64,000 nt of DNA, taken from positions 81,526 to 145,525 of the IMG/VR virus record IMGVR_UViG_3300042564_004498, one strand, 5' to 3'. This stretch comes from a virus. Positions 1 through 6,604 of this stretch are shown here, piece after piece. Numbering within the stretch: the first letter of the stretch is position 1; each line of letters opens with the position of its first letter. The notes under the pieces are model-generated. The model saw only the letters and a list, made by a program, of their open reading frames with translations, was not told the DNA's origin and did no database searches. The position numbers were made by a program, and so were the translations under genes.

Positions 1-112
1 AACCACCTACAATAGAAAACTTAATAACATCGTTACTAATAACCGTAATTCGCCCTTTCTCTCTTACAGGATGTTGTTTTGACCAATCAATTATATTTTG
101 AATTGTTATCAT
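1..112 (-). CDS. 5' end of a hypothetical protein, cut by the left window edge
   Basis: An ATG at 112 opens a frame that stays open to base 1, giving 37 residues (starting MITIQNIIDWSKQHPVREKG). The start overlaps the stop codon of the upstream gene in an ATGA arrangement, typical of translationally coupled phage genes and the main reason to believe it. I do not recognise the family from this fragment. Confidence 0.6.
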   Translation of the reverse strand, partial: MITIQNIIDWSKQHPVREKGRITVISNDVIKFSIVGG

Positions 113-402
113 TTTTGATTTCTAATTTGTTTTAACTTAACCTCTAATAAATCAATATTAAATCTGTCGTTTTTACTTTTGTTTGGTTTATTTCGTAACT
201 CCTTAATAAGCTCAATAACAGTTTCTTCCTCTGTTTTTTCTTTAACTTCCTCCTTAATCACATCCAAAGGAATGATTGGTTCAGGAATATTTTTTTTGAT
301 TTGTTTGTTAGCATGACTCTCACCAAGTTTATATGCTCCGTATAGAAGAGCTCCCGCTCCTGCGATTTTAAGGATTCCTCCTAATAATGTGTCTCTACTC
401 AT
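109..402 (-). CDS. Small hypothetical protein with N-terminal membrane segment
   Basis: This is a 97-residue protein. Residues about 6-25 (LLGGILKIAGAGALLYGAY) form a short hydrophobic, glycine-rich stretch that could anchor it in a membrane. The rest is charged, with a Glu/Lys-rich part (about 48-66) that may be helical. It overlaps the upstream gene by 4 nt and the downstream partial gene by an ATGA junction, so all three are probably one transcript. No family recognised; function unknown. Confidence 0.6.
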   Translation of the reverse strand: MSRDTLLGGILKIAGAGALLYGAYKLGESHANKQIKKNIPEPIIPLDVIKEEVKEKTEEETVIELIKELRNKPNKSKNDRFNIDLLEVKLKQIRNQK

Positions 403-680
403 TTTGTTTCTAACGCCTCCATTTTAGATTTATTAATAAGATGTTCTGCCAGTGTGTAATTATCAACATTAGTTGTGATAATTGAATTAACCAAGTGTTT
501 GTGAGGAACATGAACTAAAAAATCAGTTCCGTTAAAGAATGTTAAATCATTCTTAAGTTCAATACAACCTTGAACCATTTTCAAAAACAGTTTGAATTGA
601 GTCGCGTTTACAAATGTTTCGCTCAAAAGTACACCGAATGTTTCGTGTTGAATCTTAATGTTATGTGAGTTCATGTTCAT
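399..680 (-). CDS. Hypothetical protein, first gene of the leftmost operon
   Basis: This encodes 93 residues with no recognised domain; it looks soluble. It is preceded by a promoter-like TATCTTTG element at 699-706, giving a predicted leader of about 12-14 nt that contains AAAGGG, one of the few Shine-Dalgarno-like stretches seen. That stretch is better spaced for the in-frame ATG at 674 than for the ATG at 680, so the true start may be 674. It ends overlapping the next gene by 4 nt. Function unknown. Confidence 0.6.
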   Translation of the reverse strand: MNMNSHNIKIQHETFGVLLSETFVNATQFKLFLKMVQGCIELKNDLTFFNGTDFLVHVPHKHLVNSIITTNVDNYTLAEHLINKSKMEALETK

Positions 681-698
681 ATCCCTTTGTTTAGATTA

Positions 699-730
699 CA
701 AAGATAAACATTATTTCTTTAGTAAAAAAA
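699..730 (-). promoter_or_regulatory. Host-type promoter for the 680..1 operon
   Basis: On the minus strand the -7 box TATCTTTG (706..699) matches the Bacteroidetes consensus TAnnTTTG exactly. The -33 position 20 nt upstream reads TTTT rather than TTTG, so it is a weaker match than the promoters in the RNA island. It lies just beyond the terminator of the large RNA and just before the gene starting at 680. Confidence 0.55.
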
Positions 731-738
731 TAATTAAA

Positions 739-770
739 CAAAAAAAGGTGTTACATCACTGTAACACCTT
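739..770 (-). terminator. Intrinsic terminator of the large non-coding RNA
   Basis: A perfect 10-bp stem (AGGTGTTACA at 746-755 with TGTAACACCT at 760-769, 4-nt loop) is followed on the minus strand by seven U. The U-tract exists only in the minus orientation, so it ends leftward transcription. Nothing protein-coding precedes it on that strand for more than 1 kb. Confidence 0.85.
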
Positions 771-1729
771 CTTGGCTAATACGATGAGAATACTCGTCTT
801 ATTGAGAATCTTTAGAAGGATTATTGTTTCCCTTCGTTTCCACTATCTTTTGGATAGTAATCCTCATTGCCGATTAGTTAGACTAATCACTCCTTAAGGT
901 AATAACCACTCTCTTACTACTCTACTCTCTTCAACCTTGCGAGCTAACTCAGGATTCGACTCCTTAGAGGTTTTTGGTAAAAATACGATTGAACTTGGGA
1001 TTCTTTCGTGCCACGGACCGCCCGTGACTGTGTAGGCAACTTTCGTTATCACCTGACGAACACTTTTCCGTTTTTCTGTTAGTTTTTCACCTATTGAAAA
1101 GTTTGGTTTGTGTTGTGGATGAGTCCAAGTAGAGGTCCGTCTTAGGCTTCGTTATCTTTTGAACAACAAAATACCTGTCTACTCGGTGAGATATCCCTAT
1201 CTCCATATTTTAAGATTACTTCAAACGAACACCTTGGTAGATGTTTTGTAAGGTTAGTAGCGACACCACTCGTTCTCTAACTTACCTTTCGGTTTTAAGT
1301 CCCCTCTCATATTGGAGTCCGCAATAATATTGTTGGAACAATATTTTTTGCTTGACCCCTGTGACTTATTCTTATTGTTTTTCCAAACTCAGTTCAGGAA
1401 CCCACATTCCCAAACCATCCAACCACTTTCCCTAAAGCGTCGCCCTCAATACTCAAGGTCGGATGATATGTCACTTGTATACTCGAGTTCCATTTCTGAA
1501 ACCGCAATCCTGTTAACACAACAGGTTCACTTTATCCCCCTTTCGAGGTTTATTTGACGACCATATACAGCCGATTATCGTTTATTAAATTAGTCTCAAT
1601 GTCAACCCGAAGGTCTTGATATCAACATCTAAATGGATAATAATATTTTCAAAGAACGTAATTCATATTAATGAAGGAAAGGTCAACCTTACCGAAGTGG
1701 GATTTTAACCCTTCCTTCATTTCAATTGT
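740..1729 (-). ncRNA. Large structured non-coding RNA, about 990 nt, family unknown
   Basis: The region lies between a consensus promoter (1734-1765) and a strong terminator (739-770) on the same strand and has no credible coding frame. By eye its GC content is about 43-47% in sampled lines, against about 30% in neighbouring genes, as expected of structured RNA in an AT-rich genome. Local hairpins are dense: a 10-bp stem 1670-1679/1712-1721 closes the 5' domain; others include AATATTGTT/AACAATATT near 1325-1345, CCTGTT/AACAGG near 1510-1530, CACGG/CCGTG near 1010-1026, TTTTCA/TGAAAA near 1085-1102, GATTAGT/ACTAATC near 873-889 and ACTATC/GATAGT near 842-858. Size, phage context and adjacency to tRNA genes resemble the large ornate RNA classes GOLLD and ROOL, but I cannot assign it to either. 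Confidence 0.65.
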
Positions 1730-1733
1730 TTTA

Positions 1734-1765
1734 CAAAGGTAGATGAAAGTTTTGACACTGTCAAA
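1734..1765 (-). promoter_or_regulatory. Consensus Bacteroidetes-type promoter for the large RNA
   Basis: On the minus strand TTTG (1765..1762), a 20-nt spacer and TACCTTTG (1741..1734) match the TTTG/TAnnTTTG consensus. The predicted start site is about 1729. It shares the ACAGT after the -33 box with two other promoters of this island, a sign of copying or strong constraint. Confidence 0.8.
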
Positions 1766-1784
1766 TTTTTATAAAACTTTTTTC

Positions 1785-1864
1785 TAACAATCTTACTCTG
1801 TTACTACCGATAGTGAGATTTGATTTCGGTGATTGTTAAAGACCAAATAGTGTTACCCGTTTGG
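1785..1864 (-). ncRNA. Possible small structured RNA between two promoters
   Basis: The promoter at 1869-1900 predicts a start near 1864. The transcript can form a 5' hairpin (ACCAAA/TTTGGT, 1842-1847 with 1860-1865) and a nested stem TAACAATC/GATTGTTA (1785-1792 with 1831-1838) enclosing ACCGA/TCGGT (1806-1810 with 1826-1830). There is no open frame of useful length and no clear U-tract, so the 3' end is a guess. It could instead be a leader that reads into the large RNA. Confidence 0.35.
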
Positions 1865-1868
1865 TTTA

Positions 1869-1900
1869 CAAAGATAAGAAAGTTTTTTTGAACTGTCAAA
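1869..1900 (-). promoter_or_regulatory. Consensus Bacteroidetes-type promoter (small RNA)
   Basis: TTTG (1900..1897), exactly 20 nt, then TATCTTTG (1876..1869) on the minus strand. From the -33 box to the -7 box it is nearly identical to the promoter at 2313-2344. Confidence 0.8.
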
Positions 1901-1924
1901 TCTTTTTTTAGAAATTTTGTGTTT

Positions 1925-2002
1925 ATTTTTTTAATGACCAAAGTCAAAAACCATATTTTATAACACACCCTCTTTCATGGTCTTGGGGTTATCTCCAATT
2001 GT
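1925..2002 (-). ncRNA. Possible small RNA downstream of a third tandem promoter
   Basis: The promoter at 2007-2038 predicts a start near 2002. The following stretch can pair TTGG with CCAA close to the 5' end and GACCA with TGGTC further on, and encodes only very short peptides. No U-tract terminator is visible, so both existence and 3' end are uncertain. Confidence 0.25.
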
Positions 2003-2006
2003 TTTA

Positions 2007-2038
2007 CAAAGATATGAATAACTTTTCAATTAATCAAA
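2007..2038 (-). promoter_or_regulatory. Consensus Bacteroidetes-type promoter
   Basis: TTTG (2038..2035), a 20-nt spacer and TATCTTTG (2014..2007) on the minus strand. The spacer differs from those of the other three island promoters, but the boxes and the spacing are the same. Confidence 0.75.
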
Positions 2039-2065
2039 CACTTTTTAAAACTTTTTTTTAATTAG

Positions 2066-2138
2066 TAGCGGGAGAAGGACTCGAACCTCCGACCTTATGG
2101 TTATGAGCCACACGAGCTGCCAACTGCTCTATCCCACG
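2066..2138 (-). tRNA. tRNA with CAT anticodon (Met-type)
   Basis: A 73-nt cloverleaf can be drawn: D stem GAGC/GCTC, anticodon stem TGTGG/CCATA with loop CTCATAA (anticodon CAT), T arm GGAGG-TTCGAGT-CCTTC. The acceptor stem pairs at positions 2-7 but has a C1/U72 mismatch. CCA is not encoded. The anticodon stem lacks the three G-C pairs of initiator tRNA, so this is an elongator Met or a lysidine-dependent Ile(CAU) tRNA. Confidence 0.85.
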
Positions 2139-2153
2139 ATGTTTGTTGTTAGT

Positions 2154-2224
2154 TGCGTAGGGCCGGAAACGAACCGACTTGGACTGGCTTATGAGACCAG
2201 TGAGATACCTTACCTCCCCCTCGC
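2154..2224 (-). tRNA. Second tRNA with CAT anticodon, slightly short
   Basis: A 71-nt cloverleaf: acceptor GCGAGGG against CCTACGC with one A/A mismatch, D stem GAGG/TCTC with a 7-nt loop, anticodon stem CTGGT/GCCAG around CTCATAA, T arm GTCGG-TTCGTTT-CCGGC. Only one base appears to separate acceptor and D stem, so the fold is somewhat irregular. It lies 15 nt upstream of the other CAT tRNA on the same transcript; one of the pair may be Ile2(CAU). Confidence 0.75.
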
Positions 2225-2254
2225 GATATATCATTATTTTAAAGAACTTCAGAT

Positions 2255-2306
2255 AAAAAATCCCACAAGCTACAAGGGTTTTCTCAAACTCACACTTGCG
2301 GGATTT
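2255..2306 (-). other. Terminator-like hairpin at the 5' end of the tRNA transcript
   Basis: A 12-bp stem (2258-2269 with 2295-2306, one G-U pair) begins about 2-3 nt after the predicted transcription start and is followed on the minus strand by a run of U. It therefore looks like an intrinsic terminator placed before the tRNAs, or a very small hairpin RNA. It could limit read-through into the tRNA genes or protect the 5' end. Confidence 0.5.
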
Positions 2307-2312
2307 GTTTCA

Positions 2313-2344
2313 CAAAGATAGGAAAGTTTTTTTGAACTGTCAAA
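2313..2344 (-). promoter_or_regulatory. Consensus Bacteroidetes-type promoter for the tRNA transcript
   Basis: TTTG (2344..2341), a 20-nt spacer and TATCTTTG (2320..2313) on the minus strand, with a predicted start near 2308. The 32-nt unit is almost the same as that at 1869-1900. Confidence 0.8.
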
Positions 2345-2380
2345 TCTTTTTTTAACCGCGAAACATTTTCTGGGGTGTTT

Positions 2381-2420
2381 GTCCTTTCGGACATGAACAT
2401 ATAAATATGTCCTTTTTTTT
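2381..2420 (+). terminator. Plus-strand hairpin with U-tract and a competing upstream hairpin
   Basis: GGACAT (2389-2394) pairs with ATGTCC (2407-2412), followed by eight T. GGAC (2389-2392) can alternatively pair with GTCC (2381-2384) around TTTC, and the two pairings exclude each other, as in an attenuator. No plus-strand gene is apparent upstream, so it may insulate the DUF192 gene or end antisense transcription. Confidence 0.4.
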
Positions 2421-2483
2421 AAAAATACAATAATATTATTGAAATGTCAAATAAAAATTCAAATACTATTATGTTTTCTAAAG

Positions 2484-2490
2484 TATTTAT
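2484..2490 (+). promoter_or_regulatory. TATTTAT motif 5 nt before the DUF192 start codon
   Basis: TATTTAT ends 5 nt before the ATG at 2496. The same motif recurs before many genes in this window (see findings). If it is a -10-type element, the mRNA would be leaderless or nearly so. Confidence 0.4.
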
Positions 2491-2495
2491 TTGAT

Positions 2496-2849
2496 ATGAA
2501 GGTAAGAATTAACGATAACAGTTTTAATGTAAAAACATTAATTGATAGAGAATCCCAATCAATTGGGATGATGGGTAAAGCATTTGATGGAACTTTTAAT
2601 GGATTGTTATTCTTAATGGATGGTAAGAAACAATGTTTTTGGATGAAGGGTTGTGTAATTCCATTAGACATAATCATTATAAAGAACAATGTGATTGTAA
2701 ATATACATCACGATTGTCCTCCATGTAATAATGAATTTGATTGTCCTTCCTATTGTGGAAACGGTAATATTGTATTAGAACTTGAGGGTGGTTCTTGTGA
2801 AATCCTCAACATTCAACCGGGTGATAGTATCACTTACGACTTATCTTAA
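2496..2849 (+). CDS. DUF192 (UPF0127) family protein
   Basis: This 117-residue protein has the DUF192 signature: a Gly-Met-Met-Gly stretch, then FLMDGKKQCFWMKGCVIPLD (the family's W-M-x-x-x-x-x-PLD core), a later Pro-Cys-rich part and a C-terminal ELEGG...I.PGD segment. The family has no firmly assigned role. I start at ATG 2496 rather than an upstream TTG because the intervening codons lie in AT-rich leader and a TATTTAT box ends just before this ATG. It converges with the DHH gene, overlapping its stop by 4 nt. Finding it in a phage next to tRNAs is unusual. Confidence 0.85.
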   Translation: MKVRINDNSFNVKTLIDRESQSIGMMGKAFDGTFNGLLFLMDGKKQCFWMKGCVIPLDIIIIKNNVIVNIHHDCPPCNNEFDCPSYCGNGNIVLELEGGSCEILNIQPGDSITYDLS

Positions 2850-4258
2850 TCCTCCGAAGAATTTTTAGACTCCTCAATTTTTTTCTTTAATACTTTTTGA
2901 AATTCAGTAGCAATCATTTTTGTAAACTTAACTGATGGTGAATCATCTTTCTCAGAATCATACTTATACTTACCTTGTGGTGGTCTTTTACCTCTACCTA
3001 AATAATTAAGTCCTGAGATATTGGTAATACATTTGTGACCACCAGAATTAGACTGAATTAAATCCCAAGCATTAATACCAATTTTATCCATCAATTCAAG
3101 TTCTTGTTCAGATAATTCATTGAATGGTTTTTCCATCATTCTTTCAATTTTTCCTAAGGCTTCTTCTCCACCGTCCATGAATACAAATTTTCCACCGTAA
3201 AGAGCGTCAAAGTCTTTAAAAGTAAAACCAACACTTTCAGGTCCAGCACTTGTTTCACTAACCCATTTCATAGTTGACAAAGGAATTTTCCTATCCTTTA
3301 ATTGAGATTCCCATCTAACCAAAACTTCTTGAGCTATCTCCCCAAGATTAACCCCTTTAAGTTCTCTTTCTTTTTTAAACGGATTACAAGATGCTTGAAC
3401 AAGACCCATCGGCCAAGCCATGATAAGAAAATCCGCCTCAGGATTATTTCTGAATGGTGTATATCTGTCGTAAGACCCAGGCTTAAACATACTACCCCCA
3501 CCGTATTGAAAAATAATGTTATCAGACACTGTTGGATAGTCTGCCATTTTGTCTGCATAATCTTGTGCATTTTTTTGTAAGTCTTCAGGTTTGGCGGCAT
3601 TTGTTTTTGTCATCCAAGCTCTAATGTTATTTAGTATAGACAATAAAGAAGGTTCAGAATCCATAACCAATCCTTCTAAAAATCCTGGTTTGTTTTTAAA
3701 AGCTAAAAGTAATTTGTTTATTACTAAACCTAATAACATTTTATTCTTTTGTAATGAAGAGTCTTTATCTATTCTGTAGATATAATTAACCACTTCTTTT
3801 GGTGTAATATCATGTTTTGCATAATCCGCAGAATCCACGGTATTAATCAATAATATATCAGATGATGGGAATAAATCTGTTGGTGAAACTACTTGAGAAA
3901 TAGTCTCAACATTTGAACGAGCCCCTCTAAATTGTTTGGAGGTACCCTTTTCAACACCAACTTGTTTATCGTGATGGTCTGTGTGAATCACAAACATTGG
4001 TTTACCATGAGCAAAATCTACTAGAACAGGCATTGTATCCCCTTGAGCGTCATTCTTTTTAACCGAGAACTCCTTATCACCATATTGTATAATATGGGCA
4101 CCAACAACATCAATACCGTTGTCTTCAAGGTATTTTTTCATCGCAATCGCTGTTGTTACCCCATCAAGGTCTTGGTGAAAATAAATCTCAGCTTTTTGAT
4201 ATCTTTTCTTTAAGGCGTTGATATTTCTCAACCCTGATTCTGATATAATTCTTTTCAT
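2846..4258 (-). CDS. DHH-family phosphoesterase
   Basis: The 470-residue protein carries DHH-superfamily metal motifs in order: D30-x-D32-G, D81 in VLVDFAHG, D94-H95-H96 in IHTDHHD, and an Asp in NTVDSADYA; a GGH motif lies near residue 404, as in DHHA1-type C-terminal domains. Such proteins are RecJ-like nucleases or NrnA-like nano-RNA/cyclic-dinucleotide phosphodiesterases; which applies cannot be told. The N-terminus MKRIISES resembles a tag shared by several neighbours. The gene follows the peptidoglycan-binding gene by 3 nt and is probably co-transcribed with it from upstream of 5697. Cyclic-dinucleotide cleavage would suggest an anti-defence role, which is inference only. Confidence 0.8.
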   Translation of the reverse strand: MKRIISESGLRNINALKKRYQKAEIYFHQDLDGVTTAIAMKKYLEDNGIDVVGAHIIQYGDKEFSVKKNDAQGDTMPVLVDFAHGKPMFVIHTDHHDKQVGVEKGTSKQFRGARSNVETISQVVSPTDLFPSSDILLINTVDSADYAKHDITPKEVVNYIYRIDKDSSLQKNKMLLGLVINKLLLAFKNKPGFLEGLVMDSEPSLLSILNNIRAWMTKTNAAKPEDLQKNAQDYADKMADYPTVSDNIIFQYGGGSMFKPGSYDRYTPFRNNPEADFLIMAWPMGLVQASCNPFKKERELKGVNLGEIAQEVLVRWESQLKDRKIPLSTMKWVSETSAGPESVGFTFKDFDALYGGKFVFMDGGEEALGKIERMMEKPFNELSEQELELMDKIGINAWDLIQSNSGGHKCITNISGLNYLGRGKRPPQGKYKYDSEKDDSPSVKFTKMIATEFQKVLKKKIEESKNSSED

Positions 4259-4261
4259 AAA

Positions 4262-4609
4262 TTAAAATAATTTACTTATCCAAGCAACAGCTTTATCAAT
4301 AATGTCTTGGTCCAATCCTAATTTATGTAATGCTGTATATGTGTCAGGTCCTGGAATTCCGTCAGGGTTAATATTCTCTTTTTCTTGGAATTTTTTAAGA
4401 GCGTTAACCGTAGTTGGTCCCCATTTTTCATCCACAGGTATTTGGAATAATTTACCATTCACCCCAACTTTTTTCATTTTAAAATAATCATTAAGAGCCG
4501 TTTGTAATTCAAACACTTCTTGACTACTTAGTTGATTTTGTTCTTTAATAACTCTTCTAACTAATTTAGTTAAATCTGATTCTGTTAATCTTATAATTCT
4601 TTTTGCCAT
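4262..4609 (-). CDS. Peptidoglycan-binding domain protein
   Basis: The 115-residue protein has an N-terminal amphipathic segment (IIRLTESDLTKLVRRVIKEQ) followed by one PG_binding_1-like domain (about residues 27-100): a helical opening, DEKWGPTTVNALKKFQ, and a second copy of the pattern in DGIPGPDTYTALHKLG. Such domains bind cell-wall peptides. There is no catalytic domain and no signal peptide. The N-terminal segment matches the tag pattern of other proteins here, so it may be a packaged virion protein acting at the wall on entry. It lies between the DHH gene and a hydrophobic protein. Confidence 0.8.
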   Translation of the reverse strand: MAKRIIRLTESDLTKLVRRVIKEQNQLSSQEVFELQTALNDYFKMKKVGVNGKLFQIPVDEKWGPTTVNALKKFQEKENINPDGIPGPDTYTALHKLGLDQDIIDKAVAWISKLF

Positions 4610-4632
4610 TTTATTTTTTAATTTGTATTAAT

Positions 4633-5697
4633 TTACATTCCAGGGATTGGATTTACTTGTCCCGTGAATAAACCTCTTAAGAATTTAGCGAATGGGTCAC
4701 CTGTGACATTGTCACTTGACACACTCTGTGATATATCATCTGCGGTATTTTTGATAGGGTCTACTGGTGAGTTTCCTTCTTTAAACGATTGATTAAAATA
4801 TTCTTTAGATTCGGGAGTTTTCTGATAATCTTCCATTGACTTAATCATTTCATTTTCACTACCTAATTTTTTAATAACTTCTTCCGCTCCTACCCAATTT
4901 CCAATACCAATATAATCCAAGAACCCTAACCACCATTTGGTTTGCTGCATCATAATCTTTAATCTTCTACCTTCAGGGCTTCGGAACACTCTTGGAATTC
5001 CTCCGAAGAATGTTTGACTCAAAAATCCAGGTTTAGATAGTGCCGCAACATCAAATACTTTACTATCTTTCATCAAATCTTTAAGTGCCTGAATATCATG
5101 AATTTTAGCTTTACCTAACTTCATGTCGGCTTCTAATGATTTTGCCAAACCACTAACACCTTTACTTTTAGTACCCGCTCTACCCAATAAAGTGAAATAA
5201 TCCATAATAGTGTTCTTCATACCTTTGAATGGTCCCACAGGAAGTTCTTTTAAAAAACTATTAACTTTTTCTGCCCATCCACCAGTACCACCAGCACTTT
5301 GTAAGAATTTACCAACAGGTCCTGGGTCTTTAGCAAGACTTGAAATCATTTCAGTTGCTTTTGCAGGATTAGTTTTAGATAGTTTTATTGCCGCTTCTAA
5401 TTCTTTTGTTGCTTTGGAGCCAATTTTCATTGCTCCCATAACAGGCTTAGCGACAATGTCACCAACAAAAAATGGAACCGCAGCTACTAAACTTAAGACA
5501 CCAAAAAGGGTATCTCCTTGTATAAAATAAGAAATAGCATTGATTGAATCGGTGATTGGTGTTGGGTCTATGATACCGACAATATCCATCACATTGTTAT
5601 ACCACGCCTCATTAATTGTTTTCTCACCATTTTTATCTTTAATGATGGATTCTTTAATTAATTTTAATTGGTGTTCAGTAATTATAATTTCACTCAT
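4633..5697 (-). CDS. Hypothetical virion-type protein with hydrophobic region
   Basis: The 354-residue protein begins with a tag-like segment (about 1-31, ending TINE before A). Residues about 34-85 contain VMDIVGIIDPTPITDSINAI and a hydrophobic stretch LFGVLSLVAAVPFFVGDIVA. This layout recalls the hydrophobic pre-toxin region of polymorphic toxins and of some membrane-active virion proteins, but no toxin domain is recognisable after it. It is the first gene of a three-gene run, preceded by a TATTTAT motif and the methyltransferase terminator. A role at the membrane during entry is possible but not shown. Confidence 0.65.
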   Translation of the reverse strand: MSEIIITEHQLKLIKESIIKDKNGEKTINEAWYNNVMDIVGIIDPTPITDSINAISYFIQGDTLFGVLSLVAAVPFFVGDIVAKPVMGAMKIGSKATKELEAAIKLSKTNPAKATEMISSLAKDPGPVGKFLQSAGGTGGWAEKVNSFLKELPVGPFKGMKNTIMDYFTLLGRAGTKSKGVSGLAKSLEADMKLGKAKIHDIQALKDLMKDSKVFDVAALSKPGFLSQTFFGGIPRVFRSPEGRRLKIMMQQTKWWLGFLDYIGIGNWVGAEEVIKKLGSENEMIKSMEDYQKTPESKEYFNQSFKEGNSPVDPIKNTADDISQSVSSDNVTGDPFAKFLRGLFTGQVNPIPGM

Positions 5698-5711
5698 TTA
5701 ATCTTTTATTA

Positions 5712-5718
5712 ATAAATA
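5712..5718 (-). promoter_or_regulatory. TATTTAT motif before the 5697 gene
   Basis: TATTTAT on the minus strand ends 14 nt before the start codon at 5697. It is embedded in TATTTATTAATAAAA, which recurs upstream of 18008 and, in part, 10914. Confidence 0.4.
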
Positions 5719-5726
5719 TTCGTAGA

Positions 5727-5756
5727 AACAAAAAAAAGGGTCAATGACCCTTTTAT
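5727..5756 (-). terminator. Intrinsic terminator after the methyltransferase gene
   Basis: AAAAGGGTC and GACCCTTTT form a 9-bp stem with a 3-nt loop, followed by a run of U on the minus strand. It begins right at the stop codon of the methyltransferase gene and separates that operon from the 5697 gene. Confidence 0.8.
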
Positions 5757-6604
5757 TATAAATCTAATTCTATTTGTTTGTTTTTATCTATAAAGTGTTG
5801 AACTCTATCAGTGGCCACTTTGGTATAATTCTCACTTAATTCAATCCCTATCCATCGTCTTCCACTTACTTCAGCAGCAACTAAACTAGTACCACTACCT
5901 GTGAATGGGTCCAAAACAATATCATTCCTATATGTTAATATTTTGATTGCCTTTAATGGTATATCCATTGAGAATGTCGCTTTGGTTTGTTGTTTAGTAT
6001 CTGCAAAATATTCCCATTGTCCATATACTAAACTCATAAACTCTTTCTTATCCTCATCTTGATACATCATCTTTTGTTTAATAGTACCATCCTCTTGTTC
6101 TAAATCAACCAATTCTCCTTTCCATTGTGATTCACCCTTAACCTTTTTAATACGGTCTTTCTTATAGGCCAATACTACACACTCTTTTGGATTATAAATG
6201 TATGGACTACTTGGTGACATCCATGAACCCCAAGCTGTGGTTTTACTTCTGTGTGGTGAGTTCTCATCAAGGTCTACAAGCCCATAGAATTTAAATCCAA
6301 CTTTCTTCATCACCGCCCAAAATTCAGACATAAATAATACTCTACCACCTCTATCTTGTACATTTACTTCATAAGGTATGTTTATTGCAACTCTACCATC
6401 ATCTTTTATTAACCGATATGCCTGTGTCAACCATTGTTCTGTAAATTCCCAATACTCATCCATCATCATTCTATCGTCATGACTATCATAATCAATACCA
6501 ACATTATATGGTGGAGAGGTTACAATTAAATCAATAGTTGACTCAGGAAGTTTAGCCATCTCAACAATACAATCTCCTTGAATAATTCTTTTTGTTTCTA
6601 ACAT
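5756..6604 (-). CDS. DNA (N4-cytosine or N6-adenine) methyltransferase
   Basis: This 282-residue SAM-dependent enzyme has catalytic motif IV as TSPPY (residues 29-33) near the N-terminus and the SAM-binding motif DPFTGSGTS near residue 240, the permuted order of beta-class methyltransferases. SPPY occurs in N4-cytosine and some N6-adenine enzymes, so the base cannot be fixed. No restriction partner is adjacent, so it is probably an orphan that protects phage DNA or marks it. Its ATG overlaps the preceding stop by 1 nt, and it ends at a strong terminator, the last gene of its operon. Confidence 0.9.
   Translation of the reverse strand: MLETKRIIQGDCIVEMAKLPESTIDLIVTSPPYNVGIDYDSHDDRMMMDEYWEFTEQWLTQAYRLIKDDGRVAINIPYEVNVQDRGGRVLFMSEFWAVMKKVGFKFYGLVDLDENSPHRSKTTAWGSWMSPSSPYIYNPKECVVLAYKKDRIKKVKGESQWKGELVDLEQEDGTIKQKMMYQDEDKKEFMSLVYGQWEYFADTKQQTKATFSMDIPLKAIKILTYRNDIVLDPFTGSGTSLVAAEVSGRRWIGIELSENYTKVATDRVQHFIDKNKQIELDL

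Noticed and set aside
658-897. Plus-strand open frame of 79 codons over the terminator of the large RNA
   Set aside because: It crosses the gene start at 680 and the terminator hairpin, and its translation is low-quality (Lys-rich then Leu/Arg-rich); it is antisense to the structured RNA.
1312-1557. Plus-strand open frame of 81 codons in the RNA island
   Set aside because: It lies wholly within the proposed structured RNA on the opposite strand, has no promoter and shows no domain or natural composition.
2097-2321. Plus-strand open frame of 74 codons
   Set aside because: It runs antisense across both tRNA genes and their promoter.
2846-4258. Reading the DHH protein as a CRISPR or retron-type defence nuclease
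   Set aside because: There are no repeats, reverse transcriptase or defence partner genes nearby; the motifs fit the general DHH phosphoesterase family only.
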